The notes: generated from the sequence alone by a model not told the origin. Positions 56,136 through 64,000 are shown, counted from the stretch's first letter. The stretch is 64,000 bases of DNA from Cerasicoccus frondis (GCA_031296915.1 JAVDPC010000023.1:1-64000), one strand, 5' to 3'. Numbers and translations are program-made.

Positions 56136-56993
56136 TTAGGCGGACCGCTTCGTCGCGGAATAATCGATTGGTTGAATGTCCGGCATGCTGAGGCCCTTAT
56201 CGACGCGGAGCATCTTGGCCTCTTTGTTCATGGCGGTCATGAAGTGGATGATCTCGTTGCGCAGATGCTTGAATTCGGGGTTCGTATTCAGCGTTGTGCG
56301 ATCACGAGGGCGATCGAGCGTTACAGGGAAAGACTCAGCCAATGTGGCTCCCGGGCCCATGGTCAGCGGAACAATCCGGTCGGCGAGCAACACGGCTTCG
56401 TCCACATCGTTGGTGATCATCACCACCGTACGCTTGTCTTCTTCCCAAATGCGGACGAGCTCGTCTTGCAAATTGGCGCGGGTCAAGGCGTCGAGCGCGG
56501 AAAGCGGCTCGTCCATCACCAGAACTTCAGGCTGCATTGAAAGCGTGCGAGCCAGCGAAACGCGTTGACGCATGCCGCCAGAGAGCTCACTGGGCTTCTT
56601 GTTGCGGGCTGGCGTAAGACTCACCATTTCGATGTAGCGCTCCACGTGCTCCTTCCGCTGCGCCTTGCTGTAGTGCGGGAAAACCTGCTTGGCGGCGAGC
56701 TCGATGTTACCATAAACCGTGAGCCACGGCAGCAGTGAATAATTTTGAAACACGATGCCGAGGTGCGGGCCCGGCTTGGTGACCTCCTTGCCCTTGAGCT
56801 TGATCACGCCGCTATCGGGGCGCAACAAACCGGTGAGTAGGGAAACCAGGGTGCTCTTGCCGCTGCCGGAGAATCCGACTACGGCGATGAACTCATTCTC
56901 CTCCACGGAGAGAGATGCGTCGCGCAAGACTTCGGTCCGAAAACCGTCCGGACCGAAGCCCACGCTGACATTTTCCATTTCCAGGAAAGCCAT
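56136..56993 (-). CDS. Nitrate ABC transporter ATPase (NrtC-like, without binding-protein domain)
   Basis: The 285-residue ATPase has Walker A (VVGFSGSGKSTLV), Q-loop (IVFQNYSLLPWLTVYGNI), signature (LSGGMRQRVSLART) and Walker B (VLVMDEPLSALDA). Cyanobacterial NrtC carries a fused nitrate-binding domain; that domain is absent here, although there is a C-terminal tail of about 60 residues. It follows the permease gene by 38 bases. Confidence 0.9.
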   Translation of the reverse strand: MAFLEMENVSVGFGPDGFRTEVLRDASLSVEENEFIAVVGFSGSGKSTLVSLLTGLLRPDSGVIKLKGKEVTKPGPHLGIVFQNYSLLPWLTVYGNIELAAKQVFPHYSKAQRKEHVERYIEMVSLTPARNKKPSELSGGMRQRVSLARTLSMQPEVLVMDEPLSALDALTRANLQDELVRIWEEDKRTVVMITNDVDEAVLLADRIVPLTMGPGATLAESFPVTLDRPRDRTTLNTNPEFKHLRNEIIHFMTAMNKEAKMLRVDKGLSMPDIQPIDYSATKRSA

Positions 56994-57031
56994 GATAACG
57001 TTGTCGTTAAAAGTTACTTTGCAGTGCAGAG

Positions 57032-58594
57032 TTAGATTGCAGTCGGGGCGCCGTCGAAGGACACCGAGCGCTGCAGAACAATCATGATGCGGTCGAGCAA
57101 GAGGCCGACAGCGCCGACCACGAAGACCACCACGAACATCTGGGCAAAGGTCTGTGAAGAACCATTGTTAAACATGTCCCAGACGAACTTACCAATGCCT
57201 TCACTGGAGGAAAGCAGCTCGGCGGCAATGAGCACCATCCACCCAACGCCGAGGGAGATGCGCAGGCCTGCAAAAATAAGTGGCAGCGCGGATGGCAAGA
57301 CGATCTTGAACAGACGACTGACGAAGCCCAGGCGCAACACGCGGGCGACGTTCACGTGATCCTTTTCCACTGAGGCAACACCGAGAGCAGTGTTGACCAG
57401 TGTTGGCCACAGCGAACAGAGCGCTACCGTGATCGCCGAAGAGAGAAACGCCGGGTGAACGGGCGCCAGCTCGGGGTCGGAGATGAATCCGCCAACGATG
57501 ATGAATACAATCGGAAGCCAGACAATCGGCGACACCGGCTTAAACAGCGCAATGAGCGGAGTCAATGCGGCCATGCAAACGCGACTCAAACCACAAACAA
57601 CCCCCAGCGGGACAGCGATCGCGGTGCCAATGAAGAAGCCGACAAACACGCACCATACACTGCGGGCGATCTGACGCGGGAAGGTCCAGGGACGGGAGTA
57701 TTCACTCTCAGAAATACGGGCGATGGCATCCTGCTTCTTGAGCACCTTTTCAGCGGCGTCAAATGTAGCCTTGCCCCCAGCAGCGGTCAGGAACGTGGCT
57801 TCGAGCTCATTTAGTTCAGACTCTTCACCAGCAATCTTGAGCGACTGGTTACCAGCGGTCAGGTAATCAAGGCGTTTGCTCAAATATTGAAGCTCTTCTT
57901 CGTAACCATTGTATTCTGAGCGAACAGCTTCCATTTCTGGAAATTTCTTGGTGTAGGCCGCGTCGATCTTAGCCTTAAAGTCCTTTTGCGCCTGCTTGTC
58001 CGCTTCCTGCTTGGTATCGAAAGCGGCAACCTTCGTCAAAAATGCGTCGCGAGCCGCAGCGTCATTAACCGGCAGCTTTTCGGCTTCGGCGATCAACGCC
58101 GCCTCGGTAGCCTTGGACTCGTCACGCGAGGCCTTACGCATTTCCTTGTATTGCTCCTGTAAGGGTGCAGCTTCGGCATCGATCTTCGCCTTGGCGGTCG
58201 CTTCGAGTTCATCGAGCTTTACCTTGGCGACGGCGGCGAGCGGCTCAAGCTCCGCGATACGTGCTTCGACGACAGCTAAAGCTTGCTCGCGGGCTTCACC
58301 TTCCAGCAGAAAGTCGGTCGCCTTTTGGTTTTCGCGGACGTGAAAGGTCCAGATGCCGTCAGCGGCGCTCTTCACCACACCAGGGGTCGGCACTTCGCCA
58401 GCCTTGGTCGTGTGGCGCGGCGCCAGGTAAGTCCAGACACCAAGGAAAACTACAAAGGTTACAATCGGCACGCCAATGAAGAGCAAAATTTTGCGAACTT
58501 GCTCCGGCGGATTTTCGCCACAAATCAGGCGAACGACGGGATCGAAGACCTGGAGGCCTGCGACGTCGAGTGCTTTGAGTATTTTGAATTTCAT
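57032..58594 (-). CDS. nrtB: Nitrate ABC transporter permease with long coiled-coil insertion
   Basis: The 520-residue permease is much larger than typical NrtB (about 280). TM1 is at 35-57. About 210 residues of charged, Ala/Lys/Glu-rich helix (about 90-300: ARIAELEPLAAVAKVKLDEL, EMRKASRDESKATEAALIAE) occupy what is normally a short periplasmic loop. The canonical permease part (RSVWCVFVGFFIGTAIAVPL onward, 308-515, with the EAA-like region VARVLRLGFVSRLFKIVLPS) follows. The insertion would form a periplasmic coiled-coil, perhaps contacting the binding protein or the cell wall. The gene lies between nrtA and the ATPase genes. Confidence 0.85.
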   Translation of the reverse strand: MKFKILKALDVAGLQVFDPVVRLICGENPPEQVRKILLFIGVPIVTFVVFLGVWTYLAPRHTTKAGEVPTPGVVKSAADGIWTFHVRENQKATDFLLEGEAREQALAVVEARIAELEPLAAVAKVKLDELEATAKAKIDAEAAPLQEQYKEMRKASRDESKATEAALIAEAEKLPVNDAAARDAFLTKVAAFDTKQEADKQAQKDFKAKIDAAYTKKFPEMEAVRSEYNGYEEELQYLSKRLDYLTAGNQSLKIAGEESELNELEATFLTAAGGKATFDAAEKVLKKQDAIARISESEYSRPWTFPRQIARSVWCVFVGFFIGTAIAVPLGVVCGLSRVCMAALTPLIALFKPVSPIVWLPIVFIIVGGFISDPELAPVHPAFLSSAITVALCSLWPTLVNTALGVASVEKDHVNVARVLRLGFVSRLFKIVLPSALPLIFAGLRISLGVGWMVLIAAELLSSSEGIGKFVWDMFNNGSSQTFAQMFVVVFVVGAVGLLLDRIMIVLQRSVSFDGAPTAI

Positions 58595-58640
58595 GGAAAC
58601 GGTCAGCGTTTAGTTGAAATTATGTGTTGGTTCCTCAAGC

Positions 58641-58668
58641 CCGGCGGCGGGATGACTCACACCGCCGG
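58641..58668. repeat. GC-rich hairpin between nrtA and nrtB
   Basis: CCGGCGG (58641-58647) and CCGCCGG (58662-58668) form a perfect 7-bp stem with a 14-base loop in the 111-base spacer between nrtA and nrtB. Such hairpins after a binding-protein gene often stabilise its mRNA, so that the binding protein is made in excess. No T-tract follows. Confidence 0.6.
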
Positions 58669-58705
58669 ACCAAGGGACATATACGTGTTGGGGAAAGTAT
58701 CTGTG

Positions 58706-60067
58706 TTACTTGGAGGCGAGGCCGTCGGGGTCCTTATTGCCGATTTTGTGGCTGTTGATGTAGCCAATCGGGTCGCGACCATCGTATTCGACGCCATCAA
58801 TAAACTCCGTGGTGGAAGGCTTGTAACCATCGGTATTCCACGGCACGTCACTGTTTTCAATGAGGCCTTCTTCAAGGAGAAGCGTAGCGGCCTGCAAATA
58901 GATGTCCGGTTGGTAGACCTTTTGAACTGTGTCGAAATACCAGCTGGCTGGCTTGGACTCAGTGATCTGACCCCAGCGGCGCATTTGCGTGAGGAACCAG
59001 ATGCCGTCGCTATACCATGGGTAAGTTGCGTAGTGGTCGAAGAACACGTTGAATTCCGGCATTTCGCGGACATCGCTCTTTTGGAAGATGAATGTGCCGG
59101 TCATGGAGTTCTTGATGACGTCGTAATCAGCGCCCACGTAGTTCGGCTGGGAGAGAATACGGACTGCTTCCTCGCGATTCACGAAGTTGCCGTCAGCATC
59201 CTTTTCGTCGAGCCACTTGCCAGCGCGGATCAGGGCCTTAACCACGGCGATGTGGGTGTTTGGGTTAGCGGCGTTCCATTCCTTGGTGACGCCAAATACC
59301 TTCTCCGGATTATTCTTCCAGACATCATAGTTGGTGGTGACGGGAACGCCAATGCCCTTGGCGACGGCTTGCTGGTTCCACGGCTCACCCACACAGTAGC
59401 CTTGAATGTTGCCCGCTTCGAGCACGGTCGGCATCATGGGGGGGGGCGTTACAGACAACTCGACTTCGGCGTCGGTGCGGCCACCAGTGTCGGACTCAGT
59501 ATACATGCCCGGGTGAATGTCCGATGCGGCCAACCAGTAACGCAGCTCATAGTTGTGAGTGGAAACCGGGAAAACCATGCCCATCTGGAGCTTTTCACCA
59601 GCGTCGAGCTTTTCTTCGACGATCGGCTTCAAGCCCTTGGCGGAAATCGGGTGCTTCGGCGTGGGCGTGTCGAGCTCCGGGTCGTTGAACTGCATTTCTT
59701 CCCAGATGGCGTTGGAAACGGTGATGCCGTTGCCATTGAGGTCCATCGTGAAAGCAGTGATGACGTCAGCCTGCGTGCCAATGCCGATCGTGGCGGCAAT
59801 TGGTTGGCCAGAGAGCATGTGAGCGCCATCCAGGTTGCCGTTGATCACGTTGTCCAGCAACGTCTTCCAGTTTGGCTGCGCAATGACTTCGGCCTGGATG
59901 CCTTCGTCTTCAAAGAAGCCCTTTTCTTTAGCGATGACCAACGGAGCACAGTCCGTGAGTTTAATAAAGCCAAACTTCAACTCGTCCTTTTCGAGGTCCA
60001 GATCGGCAAATACCGAAGTGGCGCCCAGAGCGAGAATGGCGGCAGTGTGAATGAGTGTGCGTTTCAT
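58706..60067 (-). CDS. nrtA: Nitrate-binding protein of the ABC importer
   Basis: The 453-residue protein has a signal peptide (MKRTLIHTAAILALGATSVFA) with no lipobox, so it is periplasmic. The mature part matches the NrtA/CmpA family: LKFGFIKLTDCAPLVIAKEKGFF, GNLDGAHMLSGQPIAATIGIGTQ, and GYCVGEPWNQQAVAKGIG near the middle. It would deliver nitrate to the permease. It is the first gene of the nrt operon, preceded by a sigma-54-like promoter and activator motifs. Confidence 0.93.
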   Translation of the reverse strand: MKRTLIHTAAILALGATSVFADLDLEKDELKFGFIKLTDCAPLVIAKEKGFFEDEGIQAEVIAQPNWKTLLDNVINGNLDGAHMLSGQPIAATIGIGTQADVITAFTMDLNGNGITVSNAIWEEMQFNDPELDTPTPKHPISAKGLKPIVEEKLDAGEKLQMGMVFPVSTHNYELRYWLAASDIHPGMYTESDTGGRTDAEVELSVTPPPMMPTVLEAGNIQGYCVGEPWNQQAVAKGIGVPVTTNYDVWKNNPEKVFGVTKEWNAANPNTHIAVVKALIRAGKWLDEKDADGNFVNREEAVRILSQPNYVGADYDVIKNSMTGTFIFQKSDVREMPEFNVFFDHYATYPWYSDGIWFLTQMRRWGQITESKPASWYFDTVQKVYQPDIYLQAATLLLEEGLIENSDVPWNTDGYKPSTTEFIDGVEYDGRDPIGYINSHKIGNKDPDGLASK

Positions 60068-60119
60068 GAGTGTGTGTATTGCGAGTTAGCAGTGAAAAAT
60101 TTGCGTTCGTGCCAAATTA

Positions 60120-60137
60120 TTGCACCACACATGCCAA
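60120..60137 (-). promoter_or_regulatory. Candidate sigma-54 (-24/-12) promoter of the nrt operon
   Basis: On the minus strand the sequence is TTGGCATGTGTGGTGCAA, a fair match to TTGGCAC-N5-TTGCA, with GG and GC ten bases apart. Transcription would start near 60110, about 43 bases before the nrtA start codon. The match is weaker than in the nas operon but has the same distance to the upstream motif. Confidence 0.55.
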
Positions 60138-60174
60138 CTAGCGGAAGTGGGCCTGAATCGCTCCCCCATTAATC

Positions 60175-60200
60175 TCATGCGATCTATGAATGATACTCAT
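60175..60200. promoter_or_regulatory. Upstream activator site TCAT-N7-ATGA-N7-TCAT of the nrt operon
   Basis: The boxes TCAT (60175), ATGA (60186) and TCAT (60197) are spaced 11 bases apart, as at 55051-55076. ATGA begins 64 bases from the -12 GC, exactly as in the nas operon. It lies in the 292-base spacer between nrtA and the NasS-like gene, which holds no gene. Confidence 0.65.
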
Positions 60201-60259
60201 GCAACTCAGGACCCGCATAAAACCTAAGCATGAAACACCCATGCGCGTTTTCAGCCATT

Positions 60260-60278
60260 ACATGAACACCCCTCATGT
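60260..60278. promoter_or_regulatory. Second ATGA-N7-TCAT site upstream of nrtA
   Basis: ACATGA (60260-60265) and TCATGT (60273-60278) form a perfect inverted repeat with a 7-base spacer, again with the ATGA-N7-TCAT core. It lies 76 bases (about seven helical turns) further from the promoter than the first site and may be a second binding site for the same regulator. Confidence 0.55.
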
Positions 60279-60367
60279 TAAAAATAGCACAGCTGACTGC
60301 AGCTTATGCAAAATATTAGGCGCCAAAATGATGCCAATTCGACCTAAACCCGCTTAAAATAGTGCAG

Positions 60368-61375
60368 TTACGCAGATCGATAAGCGCTTGAGGAAGCATC
60401 CATAATGGCCTGAGTCGGCACCCCACTCCACTCTGCCTGCTTGGCGCAGAGGGTTATCCAAGCAACATCAGCCGCAGAGATCTCCGTGCTTCCATTGGAG
60501 CAAAAATCGATGACCGGCTCTGGCAAGACGCCCAATCCGGCGCCGCGATCATACTCGCCACGCAAAATTTTCTCAACTCCTTGCGCCGTGCTTCCCAAAA
60601 TCTGGGCGCGACGCATTTGGCGCGAAACCCGGACAATGTTCTCGGAGTCTGAGCAATAAGCGCAGCCTTTTTGGACTGCCTTCACCAAGGCTTCAAATTG
60701 TTGCGGGCGTTCAGTGATCTTGGACTTGAGCGCCAACAGGACCTTCTCAGGATGGTTCGGCGCCAAGTCATTGCTCATTGAGACTGTCCATCCCAAGCCT
60801 TCACGCACAGCTAAGCTGTTCCAGGGCTCACCCACGCAATAACCATCCAGCGTGCCTGCACGTAAATTACGCACCGCCTGGCCCGGCGGAATAACGACGA
60901 TCTTAACATCGCGACTAGGATCCAGGCGGATGCTCGTCAACCACTGACGCAGAAGGAAGTAATGGCAGGAATCCAGGGACACAACGCCCAGCTTATACAG
61001 GCGCTGCCCGCGCATGGAGCGCACCTCGGCACGAAAATCGTCGGCTGTATTCACACCACGGCTTCGTATCCTGTTCGAGAGCGTGATGGCGTTGCCTATA
61101 CGACTGGTTACCATCAACGCTTCGCAAGGTCGCGCCGCGACTTCATAGCCGATGGAAATTGACAGCGGCAGTGGCGCCAACGCATGGGCGGCATCCAATT
61201 CGCCATAAGCAATCTTGTGCTTGATCGTCGCCCAACCGAGCTCCCATGAGAGTTGTACTTTTAAGCCAGCTTCCTGGTAGTAGCCTAGCTCGCCCGCCAA
61301 GATATATGGCGCAGCATCAAGAAGCCGCACCAACCCGATCTTGATCGTGTTAGCATTATCTGGAGTAAGCGCCAT
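60368..61375 (-). CDS. NasS-like cytoplasmic nitrate sensor
   Basis: From the ATG at 61375 the protein has 335 residues and no signal peptide. It is related to NrtA (IKIGLVRLLDAAPYILAGELGYYQEAGL, GELDAAHALAPLPLSISIG, LDGYCVGEPWNSLAVREGLGW), as is NasS, which senses nitrate in the cytoplasm and controls the antiterminator NasT. No nasT gene (ANTAR domain) is present here. A LysR-type regulator is encoded divergently instead. The longer frame from 61477 overlaps the regulator gene and mirrors its coding sequence, so I reject it. Confidence 0.85.
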   Translation of the reverse strand: MALTPDNANTIKIGLVRLLDAAPYILAGELGYYQEAGLKVQLSWELGWATIKHKIAYGELDAAHALAPLPLSISIGYEVAARPCEALMVTSRIGNAITLSNRIRSRGVNTADDFRAEVRSMRGQRLYKLGVVSLDSCHYFLLRQWLTSIRLDPSRDVKIVVIPPGQAVRNLRAGTLDGYCVGEPWNSLAVREGLGWTVSMSNDLAPNHPEKVLLALKSKITERPQQFEALVKAVQKGCAYCSDSENIVRVSRQMRRAQILGSTAQGVEKILRGEYDRGAGLGVLPEPVIDFCSNGSTEISAADVAWITLCAKQAEWSGVPTQAIMDASSSAYRSA

Positions 61376-61409
61376 GAATGGTATGGCGATTGCTAGCCAG
61401 TTCCATGCC

Positions 61410-62342
61410 ATGATAGCGCCACTCGATACAAGACAGCTGATGACCATCGTTGCGGTCGCCCGCACCCGTAGTTTCACGGAGGCGGCGAAGACGCTTCATT
61501 TAACGCAATCAGCGGTCAGTCATGCGGTAAAAGCGCTGGAAACCGATGTCGGTCATCGGCTCTTTGAGCGCGAAGGTCGCCGCATCCGTCCCACAGAGCC
61601 GGGCGAATACATCATCCGCGAAGCCACGGAGATCCTTGCCCGCTTGGAGTCCATGCGCGAACGCATTGGCAATTTCGATGGCTGGGGCCGCGGGCGTCTG
61701 CGCGTTGGGGCCACTCCAGCCTGCTCCCACCTGGTGCTCCCCGAGATTATTCGCGAATTCAAGCAAAGCTTCCCGAGTTGCACGATCAGCATCAGCCCGG
61801 CGCCGAGCACACAGAACATCGAACGCTTGCGGCATAACGAAGTCGATCTCGTCCTGGCGTTTGGCATTGGTTCCGAAGCGTCCGATCTCGAAACACTCGA
61901 CTGGTTTCAAGATGAATTACTCGTCGCGATGCCCCCCTTCCACTCATTAGCTGAAAAGGAAAAAGTCGACCTGAACGACCTCAGCGGCGAAACGCTCCAC
62001 CTTTACGGAGGCAACAATCCCGCTGACGCCATCATCAAGGAAAAGCTCCACAGCCAGGGGGTGCGCCCGGCGGAGTTAATTGAAGTCGGCAGCATGGAGG
62101 CGATTTTGGAAATGGTGAAGATCGGCCAGGGACTCGCGTTTGCCCCCAAATGGGTGGCGGGCGTTTCGGAGACAGTCGGCAGCCTCACCTTCCGCCCGAT
62201 CAACGACGGCGGGCCCACGCGTGACTGGCGTTTTTACTGGGCGCGCCAACACGAACTGACGCTTTTCGAAGAAACCTTCATTGGGCTCTGCCTTGAAGCC
62301 AAAGAACGTCTCTTGGGGCGCAATGTGCTCGAATACGCGTAG
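61410..62342 (+). CDS. LysR-type transcriptional regulator, probable nitrate regulator
   Basis: From the ATG at 61410 the protein has 310 residues. It has an N-terminal winged helix (IVAVARTRSFTEAAKTLHLT followed by QSAVSHAVKALE) and a C-terminal co-inducer-binding domain (LRVGATPACSHLVLPEIIREF, GLAFAPKWVAG). Its ATG lies 34 bases from that of the divergent NasS-like gene. The ATGA-N7-TCAT motifs before the nas and nrt operons contain the T-N11-A core of LysR sites, so it is the best local candidate to bind them. Its inducer is unknown; nitrate, nitrite or the NasS-like protein are possibilities. Confidence 0.88.
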   Translation: MIAPLDTRQLMTIVAVARTRSFTEAAKTLHLTQSAVSHAVKALETDVGHRLFEREGRRIRPTEPGEYIIREATEILARLESMRERIGNFDGWGRGRLRVGATPACSHLVLPEIIREFKQSFPSCTISISPAPSTQNIERLRHNEVDLVLAFGIGSEASDLETLDWFQDELLVAMPPFHSLAEKEKVDLNDLSGETLHLYGGNNPADAIIKEKLHSQGVRPAELIEVGSMEAILEMVKIGQGLAFAPKWVAGVSETVGSLTFRPINDGGPTRDWRFYWARQHELTLFEETFIGLCLEAKERLLGRNVLEYA

Positions 62343-62422
62343 ATTGAACGGCTATGCGGCCTCGATCCGAGGGAAAATTTAACTAGCACTCCCGGAGTGA
62401 ATCCGACATGCTCCCACCATAA

Positions 62423-62854
62423 ATGGAAAACGAGCCAAACCAAGCGGAACCAGAAGTCGTCGTCGAAAAGAAACCGATTAACCACCTGACTTACGTCGCG
62501 TGGGCGTTCATTTTCATTGGGACTCTGGCTTTAATCCAGACGGTGCAATCATTTGTCAACGAGCCTTTGGCGGCGCCCAACTTCCTCATGGTTTTCCTCG
62601 TCGTTGGCTGGGGCCTCTTGAAGCGCAAAGCCCTCTGGCGGACCTTTGCCCTCTCCTGCTCCTACGTGTTCTTCATTTTTACCTTGGGTAAGTTATTCAT
62701 GGTCATCCGCACTCCAGACGCGCTTTCCGGCGCGCCACTCTCACAACTGATCATGTTCTGGCTGATCAGTGCGTTGATGCTCATTGGCGGCGGCTACGCC
62801 ATCTGGGCGCTGCAAACCAAGTCCGTGCGCGAACAGTTCCACTCCAAGCTCTAA
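62423..62854 (+). CDS. Four-helix membrane protein of unknown function
   Basis: The 143-residue protein has a short acidic N-terminus (MENEPNQAEPEVVVEKKP) and four hydrophobic helices (about residues 26-45, 53-67, 74-96 and 110-130). The C-terminus is basic (QTKSVREQFHSKL). It lies between the LysR gene and aroA and may be co-transcribed with aroA (62-base gap). No family was recognised. Confidence 0.7.
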   Translation: MENEPNQAEPEVVVEKKPINHLTYVAWAFIFIGTLALIQTVQSFVNEPLAAPNFLMVFLVVGWGLLKRKALWRTFALSCSYVFFIFTLGKLFMVIRTPDALSGAPLSQLIMFWLISALMLIGGGYAIWALQTKSVREQFHSKL

Positions 62855-62916
62855 CAAGCCGAGCCGTTCGTGCTTGAAGCCCGGCCCGGGATCGCTTGAC
62901 TGCTGAGTTTCGCATC

Positions 62917-64000
62917 ATGACCGATCCCCTGACCATCCAGCCTTTCACGCGCCCGGTGCGCGGACAAGTCACCCTGCCCGGCTCCAAGAGCATCACGAAC
63001 CGCGCACTCATTCTCGCGGCGCTCTCCAAGGAGTCCCTCACGCTGGAAGGCGCGCTATTCAGCGACGACACCCGCATCATGGCCAACGCCCTGCGCGCGC
63101 TCGGCGTCACCGTCAGCGAAGACGAGGCGGGCAAGGAAATCTTTGTCAACGGCTGTGGCGGCCAAATCCCCAATGCGGAAGCCGAGATCTACGTGGGCAA
63201 CGCTGGCACCGCCGCGCGTTTCCTCACCGCCATGCTCTGCCTGCGCAAGGATGGCGTCTTCAAGCTCGATGGCTCGGCGCCCATGCGTAAGCGTCCGATG
63301 CGTGGCCTGCTCGACGCCCTGGTCGCCCACGGCGCCGCCGAAGTCGAATACCACGGCGAACCAGGATTCTTCCCCTTCACCCTCAAAACCAAGGGCATGC
63401 CCGGCGGCGAGCTGAGCGTCGACGCCTCCGCCAGCAGCCAAATCCTCTCCGCGCTGCTCATGATCGCGCCGCTGGCCAATGGTCCACTGAAAATCACCCT
63501 TTCCGGCGAAACAGTTTCCCATCCGTTCATTGGGATGACGCTTGCGATGATCGAGCAGTTCGGCGTGCAGCCCCAGGGCGAATCCGACACTGGCCCCTTT
63601 CAGTTTGAGGGGGGGGGCGCCTACTACTACCCGCGACCAGCCTACGTGGTGGAACCCGACGCCACGGCCGCCAGCTACTATGCCATCCTGCCTTGGGTGG
63701 TTGGTGGCGAGCTGCTGCTCAAACGCTGCTACGGCATCGGTCTGCAAGGAGACATTAAATTCATTGAAGCCATTCAGCCGCTGGGGGCGTTTTTCAATGT
63801 CGAAGAAAGCGACCTCGTGGCGGAATTCCGCGAACGCAAAACGCCCGGCGTAGACATTAATTTCAACCCGATCTCGGACACGTTCCTCACGCTGGCCGCC
63901 ATCACGCCCCTACTCGATGGGCCGACGACCATCTCCGGCATTGCCCACACCCGCCACCAGGAAACGGACCGCATCAACGCCATGGCCACGGAACTCCGCA
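62917..64000 (+). CDS. aroA: 5-enolpyruvylshikimate-3-phosphate synthase (5' part, cut by window end)
   Basis: The frame opens at the ATG at 62917 and is still open at the window end (361 complete codons; the family has about 430-440). It has the N-terminal LPGSKSITNRALILAAL with the conserved Lys and Ser, then YVGNAGTAARFLTAML, APMRKRPMRGLLDAL, VDASASSQILSALLM and EPDATAASYYAI, which are typical substrate-binding segments. The enzyme joins PEP and shikimate-3-phosphate in aromatic amino-acid synthesis. The run of G near 63609 does not break the frame. Confidence 0.95.
   Translation, partial: MTDPLTIQPFTRPVRGQVTLPGSKSITNRALILAALSKESLTLEGALFSDDTRIMANALRALGVTVSEDEAGKEIFVNGCGGQIPNAEAEIYVGNAGTAARFLTAMLCLRKDGVFKLDGSAPMRKRPMRGLLDALVAHGAAEVEYHGEPGFFPFTLKTKGMPGGELSVDASASSQILSALLMIAPLANGPLKITLSGETVSHPFIGMTLAMIEQFGVQPQGESDTGPFQFEGGGAYYYPRPAYVVEPDATAASYYAILPWVVGGELLLKRCYGIGLQGDIKFIEAIQPLGAFFNVEESDLVAEFRERKTPGVDINFNPISDTFLTLAAITPLLDGPTTISGIAHTRHQETDRINAMATELR

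Noticed and set aside
61376..61477. Longer start for the NasS-like protein with a signal-like N-terminus
   Set aside because: The extra residues are the antisense of the conserved LysR helix-turn-helix coding sequence, so the hydrophobic stretch is coincidental. The shorter start matches NasS.

Overview
This 64 kb window is a dense, mostly protein-coding piece of a free-living Gram-negative bacterial chromosome. The gene set suggests a Verrucomicrobiota relative, probably Opitutae/Puniceicoccales and possibly marine. This placement is an inference from gene content: a Tat-exported DUF1501 protein paired with DUF1800, a Cys-poor DksA-like gene between ileS and lspA, the carboxynorspermidine route to polyamines, many membrane proteins of unknown function and few Shine-Dalgarno sequences. 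No rRNA, tRNA, CRISPR array, transposase or prophage was recognised.

Layout. 1-6.4 kb: lipoproteins, lnt, a DUF1800/DUF1501 pair and a membrane protein. 6.5-10.2 kb: an anchored subtilase, then a LolE-like permease with its LolD-like ATPase. 10.2-11.1 kb: a foldback repeat and a GPP34-family gene. 11.3-16.6 kb: a polyamine operon (carboxynorspermidine synthase, a DUF1499 protein, a SABATH-family methyltransferase, nspC and an alpha/beta hydrolase). 16.6-25.8 kb: an ABC-2 transporter, malic enzyme, a candidate 39-residue small protein with its own terminator, an ABC exporter with a DUF1854 protein, and a sulfotransferase operon. 26-31.6 kb: ileS, the DksA-like gene and lspA, a UbiA-like protein and a monothiol glutaredoxin. 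31.8-34.9 kb: a foldback element, then a STAS / SpoIIE-phosphatase / receiver / HPt signalling cluster. 35-39.4 kb: mtaB, a MYG1-like gene, rpsB and tsf. 39.4-47.6 kb: mixed housekeeping and membrane genes (coaD, a Nif3-like gene, aroQ). 47.6-62.3 kb: a complete nitrate uptake and assimilation locus. 62.4-64 kb: a membrane protein and the 5' part of aroA.

Nitrate locus. Two operons on the minus strand make up the pathway. One encodes an ABC nitrate importer: binding protein, a permease carrying an approximately 210-residue coiled-coil insertion, and two ATPases. The other encodes a ferredoxin-DmsC fusion, a molybdenum nitrate reductase, a siroheme nitrite reductase and a diflavin reductase. 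Upstream lie a cytoplasmic NasS-like nitrate sensor and a divergent LysR-type regulator. Both operons have a -24/-12 (sigma-54-type) promoter match, and both carry the motif TCAY-N7-ATGA-N7-TCAT upstream. The ATGA-N7-TCAT part lies exactly 64 bp from the -12 GC in each case. This is the strongest candidate for an undescribed regulatory arrangement.

Repeats. Two families of 272-281 bp foldback (MITE-like) elements are present, at 10192-10472 and at 31802-32075 plus 44872-45143. Both begin and end with TA. In all four gene-element junctions the terminal TAG of the element is the stop codon of the neighbouring gene, which suggests TA-targeted insertion into stop codons.
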